Numbered from the stretch's first letter, positions 48,665-56,040 are shown. The stretch is 64,000 bases of DNA from Elusimicrobiota bacterium (GCA_019135865.1 JAGVVD010000008.1:123495-187494), one strand, 5' to 3'. The notes: a model not told the origin generated them from the sequence alone. Numbers and translations: made by a program.

Positions 48665-48888
48665 TTACTCTCCTCCTGTTTTGTCGTAAGCCCCCGTTTC
48701 CGGGGCCTTTGCTCTCTCCCTCGGGAGGGTTTTGAATCCCCCTCAGGGACAGTGCCTGTGCCCCGCTGTCCGGGGCCTACGGCCGTTCTGGAGAAGCGCC
48801 TTAAATCGGGGCGCTCCGCTCCCCCCCATACAACCCCGGGGCTGGCGGACCCTCCCGTACTGCGAGTGGAAGGTCTCCTTTACAGAGC
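48665..48888 (-). promoter_or_regulatory. Long (about 220-nt) 5' leader of the porin-like gene
   Basis: Between the predicted transcription start and the ATG lies a GC-rich leader with several stems, including GCCCCGG-AAA-CGGGGGC near the start codon, GGGGCGCTCC/GGAG near 48820, and CCCTC/GAGGG pairs. It has no terminator U-run. Leader-based control (sRNA target or mRNA stability) is plausible for a porin but is inference. Confidence 0.45.
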
Positions 48889-48894
48889 ATGATA

Positions 48895-48923
48895 ATCCTA
48901 CAAAACCCCAAAAAGGCTGTCAA
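48895..48923 (-). promoter_or_regulatory. Promoter of the porin-like gene
   Basis: Minus strand: perfect TTGACA, 17-nt spacer, TAGGAT. The DNA just upstream is AT-rich (TATATACTTAAAAGTAC), like an UP element. Confidence 0.75.
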
Positions 48924-49023
48924 GTACTTTTAAGTATATATGGCGGATATGTCTTAATATGCCAGGGTCCGGGCGAAGAAAAGCCCGGCCTGGGGCCGGG
49001 CTTCCAAAAGGTTCCAAGTCCTT

Positions 49024-49689
49024 TTACCTGGGCTGCGCGGTAGCCTGGCCGGTCTTTTGTTTGGCGTTTTCGGACCAGGAGGTGTCGGGGTAGAGTATGG
49101 CGATCTTCTCGTAGGCGGCCCTGGCGCCTTCCTTGTCGCCCAGTTTCTCCTGCACCGCGGCCAGCGAGTAATGGGCCTCGGGCGCCAGCATATGGTCGGA
49201 ATACTTCGCCAGGAAGTCGCGGTAGTCCGCGGCGGCCTCGGCGGAGGCTCCCATGGCCTCGCGGGCCTTGCCGGCATTGTAGAGCGCGAAGGGGCGGATG
49301 GCCTTGGGGCCGTCGGCGAGCTTCCTGTACTCTTCCAGGGCCTCCTTGTACTTCTCCTGGCGGAAGAGGAGGTCGCCCTTGCCCATGACGGCGTAGCCGG
49401 CGGCCCCGGAGCGGGCGAAGCCGGAGACGACCTCGTCGAACTTCTTCCCGGCCTCGGCGTAGGCGCCGGCGAAGCCGGTCTGCTGCGCTATGAAGAGCTG
49501 CTTCCAGGCCGTGTCGTTGATCTGGCGGTAATGCAGGTAGAACCAGGAACCGAGCAGGATGGCGGCGAGCAGGACCACCGAACCGGCGACGACGGATTCG
49601 CGGTTCTCTTTCACGAAGGTCATGACCTGGTCGGTCCTGCGGGGCTTGAGCTCCGGCTCTCCGCTGGCTACCCATGTGGTTGAAGGCAT
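49024..49689 (-). CDS. Single-pass membrane TPR protein (YfgM/BamD-style)
   Basis: 221 residues. The cytoplasmic N-terminus (about 30 residues) is followed by one transmembrane helix (about 35-53, VVAGSVVLLAAILLGSWFYL) and a periplasmic region with TPR-like helices: AGKKFDEVVSGFARSG, GDLLFRQEKYKEALEEYRKL, ALYNAGKAREAMGASAEAAADY, EAHYSLAAVQEKLGDKEGA. The layout matches YfgM-type ancillary SecYEG proteins; a BamD-like lipoprotein is excluded by the membrane helix. The function is likely envelope protein biogenesis, by analogy. It follows tRNA-Arg on the same strand. Confidence 0.8.
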   Translation of the reverse strand: MPSTTWVASGEPELKPRRTDQVMTFVKENRESVVAGSVVLLAAILLGSWFYLHYRQINDTAWKQLFIAQQTGFAGAYAEAGKKFDEVVSGFARSGAAGYAVMGKGDLLFRQEKYKEALEEYRKLADGPKAIRPFALYNAGKAREAMGASAEAAADYRDFLAKYSDHMLAPEAHYSLAAVQEKLGDKEGARAAYEKIAILYPDTSWSENAKQKTGQATAQPR

Positions 49690-49712
49690 TTATGTTCTCC
49701 TAGAAAAACTGG

Positions 49713-49786
49713 CGCGCCCGGGCGGACTTGAACCACCAACCCTCTCCTTAGGACGGAGCAGCTCTATCCAGTTGAGCTACGGGCGC
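49713..49786 (-). tRNA. tRNA-Arg (anticodon CCT)
   Basis: 74 nt. Acceptor GCGCCCG/CGGGCGC with discriminator G, D-arm AGCTCAACTGGATAGAGC, anticodon loop GTCCTAA (anticodon CCT; first stem pair mismatched), and T-arm with GGTTCAAGTCC. CCA is not encoded. Confidence 0.94.
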
Positions 49787-49793
49787 AATCGAA

Positions 49794-50330
49794 CTAGTAT
49801 TTTATCAAAGATTCGACGGGGTAGCCAGACAGCCTGTCGCGGCCCTTGAGAAAGCCGAGCTCGATGAGCATGGCCACGGCCTCCACCTTCCCGCCGAGCT
49901 TCTCCACCAGGCCGCAGACGCCCTTGGCCGTGCCGCCGGTGGCCAGCACGTCGTCCACTATCAGTATCTTCTCACCGGCTTTTACGGCGTCCTCGTGTAT
50001 CTGCAGCGTGTCCTGGCCGTACTCCAGGTCGTAGGTCACCGAGACGGTCCTGTAGGGCAGCTTGCCCTTCTTGCGCACCGGCGTGAAGCCGGCGCCCAGT
50101 TCCAGCGCTACCGGCGCGGCGAAGATGAAGCCGCGGGCCTCCATGCCGATGACCTTGGTGATGCCCCTGCCTTTGTAGGGCGCGGCCAGCAGCTTCACGG
50201 CCAGGCCGAACAGCGCCGTGTCGTTGAGCAGCGGGGTGATGTCCTTGAACATGATGCCGGGCTTGGGGAAGTCCGGCACGTCGCGGATCGCGGCCTTGAG
50301 CGTCTCTATGTCGGCGTCCGTGGCGTTCAT
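49794..50330 (-). CDS. apt: Adenine phosphoribosyltransferase
   Basis: 178 residues. Apt salvages adenine to AMP with PRPP. The PRPP-binding motif ILIVDDVLATGGTAKG is complete, and DVPDFPKPGIMFKDITPLL and GMEARGFIFAAPVA are typical of the family. Two adjacent ATGs exist. The second, at the TGATG overlap with the sigma-factor stop, was chosen because the GGAAG ribosome site is too close to the first. It is probably co-transcribed with the sigma factor. Confidence 0.95.
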   Translation of the reverse strand: MNATDADIETLKAAIRDVPDFPKPGIMFKDITPLLNDTALFGLAVKLLAAPYKGRGITKVIGMEARGFIFAAPVALELGAGFTPVRKKGKLPYRTVSVTYDLEYGQDTLQIHEDAVKAGEKILIVDDVLATGGTAKGVCGLVEKLGGKVEAVAMLIELGFLKGRDRLSGYPVESLIKY

Positions 50331-51424
50331 CATTTCTTCCCCTGTTTGCGCGGCACGTAGGGCTTGGTCGGTATCGCGTCGCCCAGCAGGTCGGTCTTCT
50401 GCTTGGGCTGGTTCCAGCCGGGCTGGATATTGGTGGGCCCGCCCTTGTTGGACATCTCGATGAGCCCCATCCGGGCGGCCACGCGGCGCAGCCGCAGCAG
50501 CGCGCGCTCCTCTATCTGGCGCACGCGCTCGCGCGAGAGGCCCAGTTTCTGCCCTATCTCGTTGAGCGTCATCGCGGTCTGGCCGGTCAGGCCGTAGCGC
50601 AGCTCTACTATCATGCGCTCGCGCTCGCCTATCTCCACCAGCGCGCTCTTGAGCTCGTCGTGCAGGCGCAGTATCGAGATCAGGTTGTCGGGCGTGGAGG
50701 CGTTGTGGTCCTGCAGCGTGTCGCCGACCGTGTCGGAGCCGTCGTCGTGGCCCAGCGGCGTCTCGATGGACGAGAGGCCCGTCATGACCTCGGAGGCGTT
50801 GAGCGCGGTGCGCACCTGGTTGGCGGTCCAGTGCATCTGCTTGGCCATCTCGGCCAGTGTCGGGTCCCGGCCCAGCTTGCCGTGCATGCTGTCCCACTGC
50901 TTGAGCCATTTGCGCAGCGCGGTCCAGGCGTGGGGAGGGACGCGTATCGTGCGCGAGGTCTCCTCCACCGAGCGGCGGATGTACTGCTCCACCCAGTACG
51001 AGGCGTAGGTGGAGAAGCGGTAGCCCTTGCGGATGTCGAACTTGTCGATGGCGTGCAGCAGGCCGAGGTTCCCTTCCTCGACGAGGTCCATCAGGTCGGC
51101 GCCGGGGTAGAGGAAACGCTTGGCTATCGGGATGACCAGTTTGAGGTTGAGCTCCAGCAGGCGCTGCTTGGCGCGGCGGTCGCCGCGCTTGACGCGCTTC
51201 CAGAGCTCGTGGTTCTCCTCGCGCGAGATCCTGTGGTCGATGGTGCTGATCTTGCGGATGTACTGGTTGGTGGAATCTATGTTTATGGCGCTGAGCTTTT
51301 CCTTGGGGATGCCCTTCTTTCCCTCCCCCTCGCCTTCGGCGGCGCCTTCCTCTTTGGCGGCGGCCTGCGGCTCCTCCCGCTCTTCCTCTTCCTTTTCCTC
51401 TCTCTTGTCTTTCTTCTCAGGCAT
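50330..51424 (-). CDS. Sigma-70 family RNA polymerase sigma factor (RpoD/RpoS group)
   Basis: 364 residues. A highly charged Glu/Lys N-terminus (about 40 residues) replaces region 1.1. Region 1.2 is DSTNQYIRKIST. Region 2 is ELNLKLVIPIAKRF, DLVEEGNLGLLHAIDKFDIR and YRFSTYASYWVEQYIRRS (2.3/2.4). Region 3 includes TRTIRVPPHAW (TSRTIRVPPH), and region 4 ends with the helix-turn-helix LNEIGQKLGLSRERVRQIEERAL. It lacks the large non-conserved region of primary RpoD, so a group 2 or compact primary sigma factor are both possible. A Lys/Pro/Gln tail follows region 4. It overlaps apt by 1 bp. Confidence 0.9.
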   Translation of the reverse strand: MPEKKDKREEKEEEEREEPQAAAKEEGAAEGEGEGKKGIPKEKLSAINIDSTNQYIRKISTIDHRISREENHELWKRVKRGDRRAKQRLLELNLKLVIPIAKRFLYPGADLMDLVEEGNLGLLHAIDKFDIRKGYRFSTYASYWVEQYIRRSVEETSRTIRVPPHAWTALRKWLKQWDSMHGKLGRDPTLAEMAKQMHWTANQVRTALNASEVMTGLSSIETPLGHDDGSDTVGDTLQDHNASTPDNLISILRLHDELKSALVEIGERERMIVELRYGLTGQTAMTLNEIGQKLGLSRERVRQIEERALLRLRRVAARMGLIEMSNKGGPTNIQPGWNQPKQKTDLLGDAIPTKPYVPRKQGKK

Positions 51425-51440
51425 GTGGCGTCTTCCTCGA

Positions 51441-51704
51441 TCAGCGTATTTCGAAATTTTCGTCCGCGGTCTCCGGCACTTCGTAATGCTTCAGTTCGTC
51501 CACCCGGGCCCAGTCGTGGCCGCTCTTTATCTCCAGGAGCAGCCGGTCCAGCTTTTCCGCGGGGCCCTGGGCCTCGCCTTCGACGTCGCCTCCGGGGAGG
51601 TTTCGCACCCAGCCTTTCAGGCCCAGCGCCAGCGCGGAGTCGCGCACGAACCACCGGAAACCGACTCCCTGCACCCTGCCGCCGGCTTTGAAGTATACGC
51701 GCAT
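51441..51704 (-). CDS. acyP: Acylphosphatase
   Basis: 87 residues, the usual length. Acylphosphatases hydrolyse acyl phosphates such as 1,3-bisphosphoglycerate or carbamoyl phosphate. The signature GRVQGVGFRWFVRDSA holds the catalytic Arg, and GLKGWVRNLPGGDVEGEAQG has the second catalytic residue (Asn of VRN). Not part of a recognised pathway here. It lies 16 bp upstream of the sigma factor gene and may share its transcript. Confidence 0.95.
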   Translation of the reverse strand: MRVYFKAGGRVQGVGFRWFVRDSALALGLKGWVRNLPGGDVEGEAQGPAEKLDRLLLEIKSGHDWARVDELKHYEVPETADENFEIR

Positions 51705-51787
51705 CTTTGACCGGGGAAAATAATACTAAAATCGGTCCGTACGGGCAAGGACTATTGACAACGCAATAGGGGCCCCGGCGGCAAAGG

Positions 51788-51817
51788 CGAAGCCCGGCGC
51801 TGGCGCGCCGGGCTTCG
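51788..51817 (-). terminator. Hairpin after tRNA-Pro(CGG)
   Basis: A perfect 13-bp stem CGAAGCCCGGCGC/GCGCCGGGCTTCG with a 4-nt loop, followed on the minus strand by CCTTTG. The U-tract is weak. It lies 28 bp after the tRNA 3' end. Confidence 0.5.
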
Positions 51818-51844
51818 TTGTGTCCGACCGTTCTAAAACAGGAA

Positions 51845-51918
51845 TCGGGGCGGTGAGATTTGAACTCACGATCTCTCGCACCCGAAGCGAGCGCTCTAGC
51901 CAGCTGAGCCACGCCCCG
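51845..51918 (-). tRNA. tRNA-Pro (anticodon CGG)
   Basis: 74 nt. Acceptor CGGGGCG/CGCCCCG with discriminator A, D-arm GGCTCAGCTGGCTAGAGC, anticodon stem CTCGC/GCGAG with loop TTCGGGT (anticodon CGG), and T-arm GTGAG-TTCAAAT-CTCAC. A second tRNA-Pro (GGG) lies about 4 kb away. Confidence 0.96.
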
Positions 51919-51932
51919 ATCGTGGATTTATT

Positions 51933-53132
51933 TTAGCATGTTTTCCGGCCCTTTTCAAAAGAGGGCCGGCCGACGGGTTCCTGGCGCCGGGCGCAGCGGA
52001 AGCTTACCTGTTCCGGCCGGTAAAGCTCCTCCAGCACCCGGGCGGCGATGTCGCGCGCCGCGCGCGGCCTGGAGTACTGGACGATGGCCTTCTTCATGGG
52101 GTCGAGCATGGCCGGCTCGCCGGCCGCCCTTTTCACCAGCTGCGCCAGTTCCGCGGCCGTGTCCGCCCTGAGCGCCAGCCGGCGGCGGGCCAGGAAGTCC
52201 GCGTTGCGCTCCTCCTGCCCGGGCAGCGGGGCGAAGATGAAGAGAGGCTTTATCAGCGCCAGCGCTTCGGCCGCGGTGACGCCGCCGGGTTTGCCGGCCA
52301 CTATGTCGGCGGCCGCCAGGTGAGGCGAGGTGTCCTTGCAGTAATTGAAGACCCGCGCGTGCTTCCTCCCCCCCAGCAGTTTCTCCAGGCTGGCGGAGAG
52401 GCGGCGGTTCTCGCCGCAGAGCACCAGCAGCTGTATCTTCCCGAGCAGCGGCTTGAGCGCGGAGGCGGCCTCCTCCAGTTCGCCGAGCCCTTTGCTGCCG
52501 CCGGCCAGCAGGACGGTGAACAGCCGCGGGTCCAGGCCCAGCGAGAGCAGTTCGGCCTCGCGGCTGCGCGGCGCGGCGAAGCCCTTGCGCACGGGTATGC
52601 CGCAGGCGAAGATCCTTTCCGCCGGGGCCCCGTTCTTCCTGAGGTCGTCGTAGCCCGCGCGGTCGTGGGTGAACCAGGCCTTCACGCCCCGGCCCGGCCA
52701 GTAGGAATGGGCGCGGAAATCGGTGACCACGGCGAAGAGCGGGCCGTGGGCGGTCCCGCCGCCGTCGGCGCAAAGCATCTGGCAGGCCGCCGCGTGGGTG
52801 GAGATGACCGCCCTCACCCCGCGCTTGCGCAGGTAGGCCGAGAGCCTGCGGGAATAGTAGGGCAGCACGGCGCCGCGCAGGCTCTTTGCCGCCAGCGAGA
52901 GCAGGCTGTTGTCGTAGGCGTAGGACCAGACGGCCGGGGTCTTCTTGAGCACCTGCAGGTAGGCGCGCGCGACGAAAGGCCCGAAGGACGGGAACACCAC
53001 GGAGAGATCGACGTGGACCGGCTCCACCAGTTCCGGGGGCAGCTCCTCGGCTATGGCCTGCGCCGCGGAGGAATGGCCGGACGGTTCGTAGCCGTAGATC
53101 AGGGCCGCTTTGAGCGGCCGGTGGCGGGGCAT
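51933..53132 (-). CDS. GT28-family glycosyltransferase, MGDG synthase/diacylglycerol glucosyltransferase-like
   Basis: 399 residues. The N-terminal domain opens AALIYGYEPSGHSSAAQAI (MGDG synthase type xxxGxGHxxAA) and contains VISTHAAACQML and VVTDFRAHSYWPGRGV. The C-terminal donor-binding domain has FTVLLAGGSKGLGELEE, LVLCGENRRL and VAGKPGGVTAAEALAL (KPGGxTxxEAL, UDP-sugar binding), plus PGQEERNADFL. These enzymes add galactose or glucose to diacylglycerol in membrane glycolipids. The acceptor is inferred. TATAAC 7 nt before the ATG suggests a very short leader. Confidence 0.9.
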   Translation of the reverse strand: MPRHRPLKAALIYGYEPSGHSSAAQAIAEELPPELVEPVHVDLSVVFPSFGPFVARAYLQVLKKTPAVWSYAYDNSLLSLAAKSLRGAVLPYYSRRLSAYLRKRGVRAVISTHAAACQMLCADGGGTAHGPLFAVVTDFRAHSYWPGRGVKAWFTHDRAGYDDLRKNGAPAERIFACGIPVRKGFAAPRSREAELLSLGLDPRLFTVLLAGGSKGLGELEEAASALKPLLGKIQLLVLCGENRRLSASLEKLLGGRKHARVFNYCKDTSPHLAAADIVAGKPGGVTAAEALALIKPLFIFAPLPGQEERNADFLARRRLALRADTAAELAQLVKRAAGEPAMLDPMKKAIVQYSRPRAARDIAARVLEELYRPEQVSFRCARRQEPVGRPSFEKGRKTC

Positions 53133-53202
53133 AGCGACAGTTATACAAAATTACGACGCCGCCGGGCCCGGGCCCGGCGGCGGTCTTCGCGGCGGCGCTC
53201 CC

Positions 53203-53814
53203 TCACTTGAGCTCGTCGTGCACCTTTCCCACCAGTTTCTCCGAGGGCCTGAGGGTCTTCTCCCCCGGCTTCCACTTGGCGGGGCAGACCTCCTGCGGGT
53301 TCTGATGGACGTGGACGAAGGCCTTCAGTTTGCGGACCAGCTCGTCCATGTCGCGGCCGACATTGCTGAAGTTGACCTCGGCGCCGACCAGGACCCCGCC
53401 GGGATCTATTATGAAGGTGCCGCGGTGGGCCAGTCCGCTCGCGCGATCATAGGCGCCCAGGGCCCTGGCCAGCGTCCCTTTCACGTCCGAGCCCATCCGG
53501 TACTTCACGTCCTTGAGCAGCCGCTCCTGGCCCTGCCAGCCCATATGGGTGAACTTGGTGTCCCCGCTGACCGAGACGACTTCGGCGCCCAGGGCGGAGA
53601 GCTCGGCGTGCCTGGAGGCCAGGTCGGCCAGTTCCGTGGGACAGACGAAGGTGAAGTCGGCCGGGTAGAAGACCAGCACGGTCCAGCGTCCCTCCCCGAC
53701 CGCGTCGGCCAGCCGGAAGCGGCCGAACTTCATCGAAGCGGGATCGAAGGTCTCCAGGTCGAAGTCCGGGACCCTTTCGCCCACCGTCAGCGTTTTTTCC
53801 TTTTCTTCGCACAT
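53203..53814 (-). CDS. 2-Cys peroxiredoxin (AhpC/TSA family)
   Basis: 203 residues. The peroxidatic cysteine is in FYPADFTFVCPTELADL, with the catalytic Thr and Pro. The resolving cysteine is in NPQEVCPAKWKPGE. The GTFIIDPGGVL segment and EVVSVSGDTKFTHMGW are also conserved. It reduces hydrogen peroxide and alkyl hydroperoxides using thioredoxin or AhpF-like donors. It is directly downstream of, and overlaps by 28 bp, a Fur-family (PerR-like) regulator, the classic peroxide-response arrangement. The C-terminal PSEKLVGKVHDELK extension is typical of the family. Confidence 0.95.
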   Translation of the reverse strand: MCEEKEKTLTVGERVPDFDLETFDPASMKFGRFRLADAVGEGRWTVLVFYPADFTFVCPTELADLASRHAELSALGAEVVSVSGDTKFTHMGWQGQERLLKDVKYRMGSDVKGTLARALGAYDRASGLAHRGTFIIDPGGVLVGAEVNFSNVGRDMDELVRKLKAFVHVHQNPQEVCPAKWKPGEKTLRPSEKLVGKVHDELK

Positions 53815-54236
53815 GATCTTGTCCTCCTCTTTGACGCTTTGGCCGCGCAGCGGCGGCAGTAACCGCGGAAAACGGTCTCGGCCCTGAGCACTTTGAAGCC
53901 CCCGGGGGTTTTGGCGGCCCTCGGGGCGGAACAGCGCACATCGAAGACCTCCCCGCAGTCCATGCAGAACATGTGGCCGTGGGCCGAGAGGTCGGGGTCG
54001 AAGTGCTGGCGGTCCCGGTCGAAGGTCAGCTCGGCCAGTTCCCCGGCGGCGACGAGCCCCCTAAGGTTGTTGTAGACCGTGGCCAGCGAGAGGCCGGGGA
54101 AGTTCCTGCGGAGCTTTTTGTGCAGCGCCTCGGCGGACGGGTGCGAGCGGTTCCCCGCCAGCAGCCTGGCCAGCGCGGCCCGCTGCGGCGTATTGCGCTC
54201 TTTCCGGTCCTTCCCGGCGGTATTGACTTTTTTCAT
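53787..54236 (-). CDS. Fur-family regulator, PerR-like
   Basis: 149 residues. The N-terminal winged helix has TPQRAALARLLAG and the recognition helix SLATVYNNLRGLV. The metal and dimerisation domain has QHFDPDLSAHGHMFCMDCGEVFDV and the second cysteine pair CRRCA, giving the structural Zn(Cys)4 site. PerR sensing needs His and Asp ligands, and FDPDLSAHGH is compatible. The basic C-terminal tail (KRRTRSCAKKRKKR) is unusual. Location with a peroxiredoxin and a Per-box-like site in its promoter favours PerR over Fur. Confidence 0.88.
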   Translation of the reverse strand: MKKVNTAGKDRKERNTPQRAALARLLAGNRSHPSAEALHKKLRRNFPGLSLATVYNNLRGLVAAGELAELTFDRDRQHFDPDLSAHGHMFCMDCGEVFDVRCSAPRAAKTPGGFKVLRAETVFRGYCRRCAAKASKRRTRSCAKKRKKR

Positions 54237-54248
54237 AAGGTAAAATAG

Positions 54249-54261
54249 AATAACTCTTATT
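54249..54261 (+). promoter_or_regulatory. Second candidate operator near the regulator gene
   Basis: AATAA-CTC-TTATT, a small perfect palindrome just downstream of the regulator's predicted transcription start. It may be a second PerR contact site. Confidence 0.4.
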
Positions 54262-54267
54262 AAAGAA

Positions 54268-54297
54268 ATAATATCACATTATAACGATTATTGTCAA
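54268..54297 (-). promoter_or_regulatory. PerR-peroxiredoxin promoter with embedded Per-box-like operator
   Basis: Minus strand: consensus TTGACA, 18-nt spacer, TATTAT. In the spacer the plus-strand TTATAACGATTATTG (54279-54293) matches 11 of 15 positions of the Bacillus Per box TTATAATTATTATAA. A repressor here would block the promoter. The same region serves the divergent CopZ-like gene. Confidence 0.7.
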
Positions 54298-54305
54298 GGA
54301 GCAGC

Positions 54306-54509
54306 ATGAAAACGACCATCAAGGTGAGCGGGATGAGCTGCGGCCACTGCGCCGCGGCCGTGAAAAAGGCCGCCGAAGGCGTACCCGGCGTCGCCTCGGC
54401 GCTGGTCAGCCTCGAGAAGGGCGAAGTGGAGCTGGAGTACGACGGCGGAGAGGGGACCCTGGAAGCCGTGAAAAAGGCCCTGGGCCGGGCCGGCTTCAGT
54501 GCCGGCTGA
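54306..54509 (+). CDS. CopZ-like heavy-metal-associated (HMA) domain protein
   Basis: 67 residues, a single ferredoxin-fold HMA domain. The metal-binding loop GMSCGHCAAAVKKA (CxxC) is intact, followed by VPGVASALVSLEKGEVELEYD and the closing KALGRAGFSAG. Such proteins carry Cu(I) or similar metals to P-type ATPases or repressors. An AGGAG ribosome site is present 6 bp before the ATG. It is divergent from the PerR-like gene and shares its intergenic region, so joint control is possible. No copper ATPase gene is adjacent. Confidence 0.92.
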   Translation: MKTTIKVSGMSCGHCAAAVKKAAEGVPGVASALVSLEKGEVELEYDGGEGTLEAVKKALGRAGFSAG

Positions 54510-54524
54510 CCCAGGGCCTTTCGC
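54476..54524 (+). terminator. Terminator overlapping the end of the CopZ-like gene
   Basis: AAGGCCCTGGG pairs with CCCAGGGCCTTT across the stop codon, with an inner GCCGG/CCGGC stem. Only three T follow, so it is a modest terminator. Confidence 0.6.
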
Positions 54525-54539
54525 GGCCCGCGTCGCGGC

Positions 54540-55784
54540 TCAGGCCGCGGCCGGGTTCTCCACGCGGCCGATGAAGAGTATCAGGCCGGTCCTGTTCTCC
54601 GTTATCAGGAACAGGAAAGGCCGGTCGGCGCGGAACACCTCGAAGTCCATCATTATCGATTTCAGGCCCATGGCCACGCCGGTGGCGGCGGCGGCCTCGG
54701 TGCCTTCCTCGTTGACCTCCACGAAGGCCTGGTGGAAGGCCTTCTGCACGTAGAGGTCCAGCGTGCCGTCCATCCCCGAGAAGTCGGCGGCGTCGGTGAA
54801 AGCGAGCTTGAGCCCCATGGCGGGCAGACGCGCGGCGAGGTCGTACTTCGAACTGAACTTGAACCTGGGCAGAAAGGCCTTGACGTCGCGCTCCTGCATG
54901 GCGGCGCGCCAGGCGGCCAGTTTTTCGGCCGAGAGCGCGGCCTCCACTTCGGCGAGGGTCTTTCCTTCGCGCGGCAGCACGGCCGTCATGGACAGCGAGC
55001 CGCCGGCGTAGGGCAGGTCCAGTACGGCGGCCAGTTCGTCGGCGGTGTAGAGCCGCTTCTTCTGGCCGGGGTGGGCCATCATCTTCACCTTCACCGGCTC
55101 CGCCCCCTCCTTCGCGAAAAAGTCGGCGTCGGAGGTCATGGCCGCCTCGAAAGGATGCAGCCAGGAGCCCTTGAAATAGACCGCGCTGGCCAGGACCAGC
55201 CGGGTCAGCGCGTTGAGCGACCTGGCCGGGAAAAGGTCCTTTATCCTGCCTTCGGTCTTCTTCCCGGTCCAGTCGTTTATCTCCTTGCGGGCGGCCTCGG
55301 CGTCCTTTTTGAAGTCGACGGCGGCGGACTGCGCGCCGTAGGACTTCTTCAGTTTCGAGAGATAGTCGGGCTTGAACTTGTAGTCCTTCTGGGGCCAGAT
55401 GCTGTTGGCCAGGACCAGCCTGGCGGAACCTTTTCCGGCTTCCAGCGCGGCGGCGCCGGCGGAGAAACTTTCGCCCAGGCCCTTCCCGGGGGCCGGGAAA
55501 CCGAAGACCGCGTCGAACTCGGCGGCGGTGGCGCCTTTCGCCCCCTCGCGGGTCATGGCGAAAGCGGAGGCGATGCTGTAGGGCGAGAAGAAGACGTTCC
55601 CGCCCTCGGGGGCCAGCGAGCGGTAGAACTTTATCGCGAAGTCGTTGTTGTACTGCGCCAGGGCCGGGGCCTCCGGCTCGCCGGCGGGTTCCGTTTTCCC
55701 GGCGGGCGCCATTTTGCCCGCGCAGGCGAAAGCCGCTAAAGCGGTCAGAAAAACCGCCGCCGTCATTATCTTATTGCCGATCAT
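54540..55784 (-). CDS. Secreted serpin, predicted inhibitory with P1 Lys
   Basis: 414 residues from an ATG with GGGGAG upstream; an earlier in-frame start would lose the signal peptide. The N-terminus is a signal sequence with Cys at the cleavage region (LAAFACAG), possibly a lipoprotein. The serpin core is full length: FFSPYSIASAFAMTREGA, SAVYFKGSWLHPF, KAFHQAFVEVNEEGTEAAAATG and PFLFLITENRTGLILFIGRV. The hinge EEGTEAAAATG is of the inhibitory type. Counting from the P17 Glu puts P1 at Lys375 and P1' at Ser376, so trypsin-like proteases are likely targets. Confidence 0.93.
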   Translation of the reverse strand: MIGNKIMTAAVFLTALAAFACAGKMAPAGKTEPAGEPEAPALAQYNNDFAIKFYRSLAPEGGNVFFSPYSIASAFAMTREGAKGATAAEFDAVFGFPAPGKGLGESFSAGAAALEAGKGSARLVLANSIWPQKDYKFKPDYLSKLKKSYGAQSAAVDFKKDAEAARKEINDWTGKKTEGRIKDLFPARSLNALTRLVLASAVYFKGSWLHPFEAAMTSDADFFAKEGAEPVKVKMMAHPGQKKRLYTADELAAVLDLPYAGGSLSMTAVLPREGKTLAEVEAALSAEKLAAWRAAMQERDVKAFLPRFKFSSKYDLAARLPAMGLKLAFTDAADFSGMDGTLDLYVQKAFHQAFVEVNEEGTEAAAATGVAMGLKSIMMDFEVFRADRPFLFLITENRTGLILFIGRVENPAAA

Positions 55785-55833
55785 TCGTTTCTCCCCTTCC
55801 TTGTAAGTCCGTCTTGCCGTCACTGTGCCAAAA

Positions 55834-55861
55834 AGTTCGACCTTCCTCATCGGGGCGCCGG
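55834..55861 (-). repeat. 28-bp partial duplicate of the tRNA-Pro(GGG) 3' end
   Basis: Identical to 55938-55965, which contains the tRNA's 3' acceptor strand and the following GAGGAAGGTCGAA-type stem. Start-to-start spacing is 104 bp. It may be a remnant of integration at the tRNA or of tRNA duplication. Confidence 0.7.
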
Positions 55862-55939
55862 CGAACCCTCGTCTCGGATTGAGACTCGGGTTCTTCCCGT
55901 CGCGCCGTTCAGCAGGTCTTCCGTTACTTTACAAAACAG

Positions 55940-56040
55940 TTCGACCTTCCTCATCGGGGCGCCGGGAATTGAACCCGGAGTCTCTCGCACCCCAAGCGAG
56001 CGCTCTACCATTGAGCCACGCCCCGGTGAGGAAGGTCGAA
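55940..56040 (-). repeat. 13-bp inverted repeats bracketing tRNA-Pro(GGG)
   Basis: TTCGACCTTCCTC (55940-55952) and GAGGAAGGTCGAA (56028-56040) are perfect complements 1-2 nt outside the tRNA ends. The precursor transcript would form a long stem enclosing the tRNA. Confidence 0.75.
55954..56025 (-). tRNA. tRNA-Pro (anticodon GGG)
   Basis: 72 nt. Acceptor CGGGGCG/CGCCCCG with discriminator A, D-arm GGCTCAATGGTAGAGC, anticodon stem CTCGC/GCGAG with loop TTGGGGT (anticodon GGG), and T-arm CCGGG-TTCAATT-CCCGG. CCA is not encoded. Confidence 0.96.

Noticed and set aside
49794..50909. Longer form of apt
   Set aside because: The extension lies out of frame inside the sigma-factor gene; the ATG at the TGATG overlap is the natural start.
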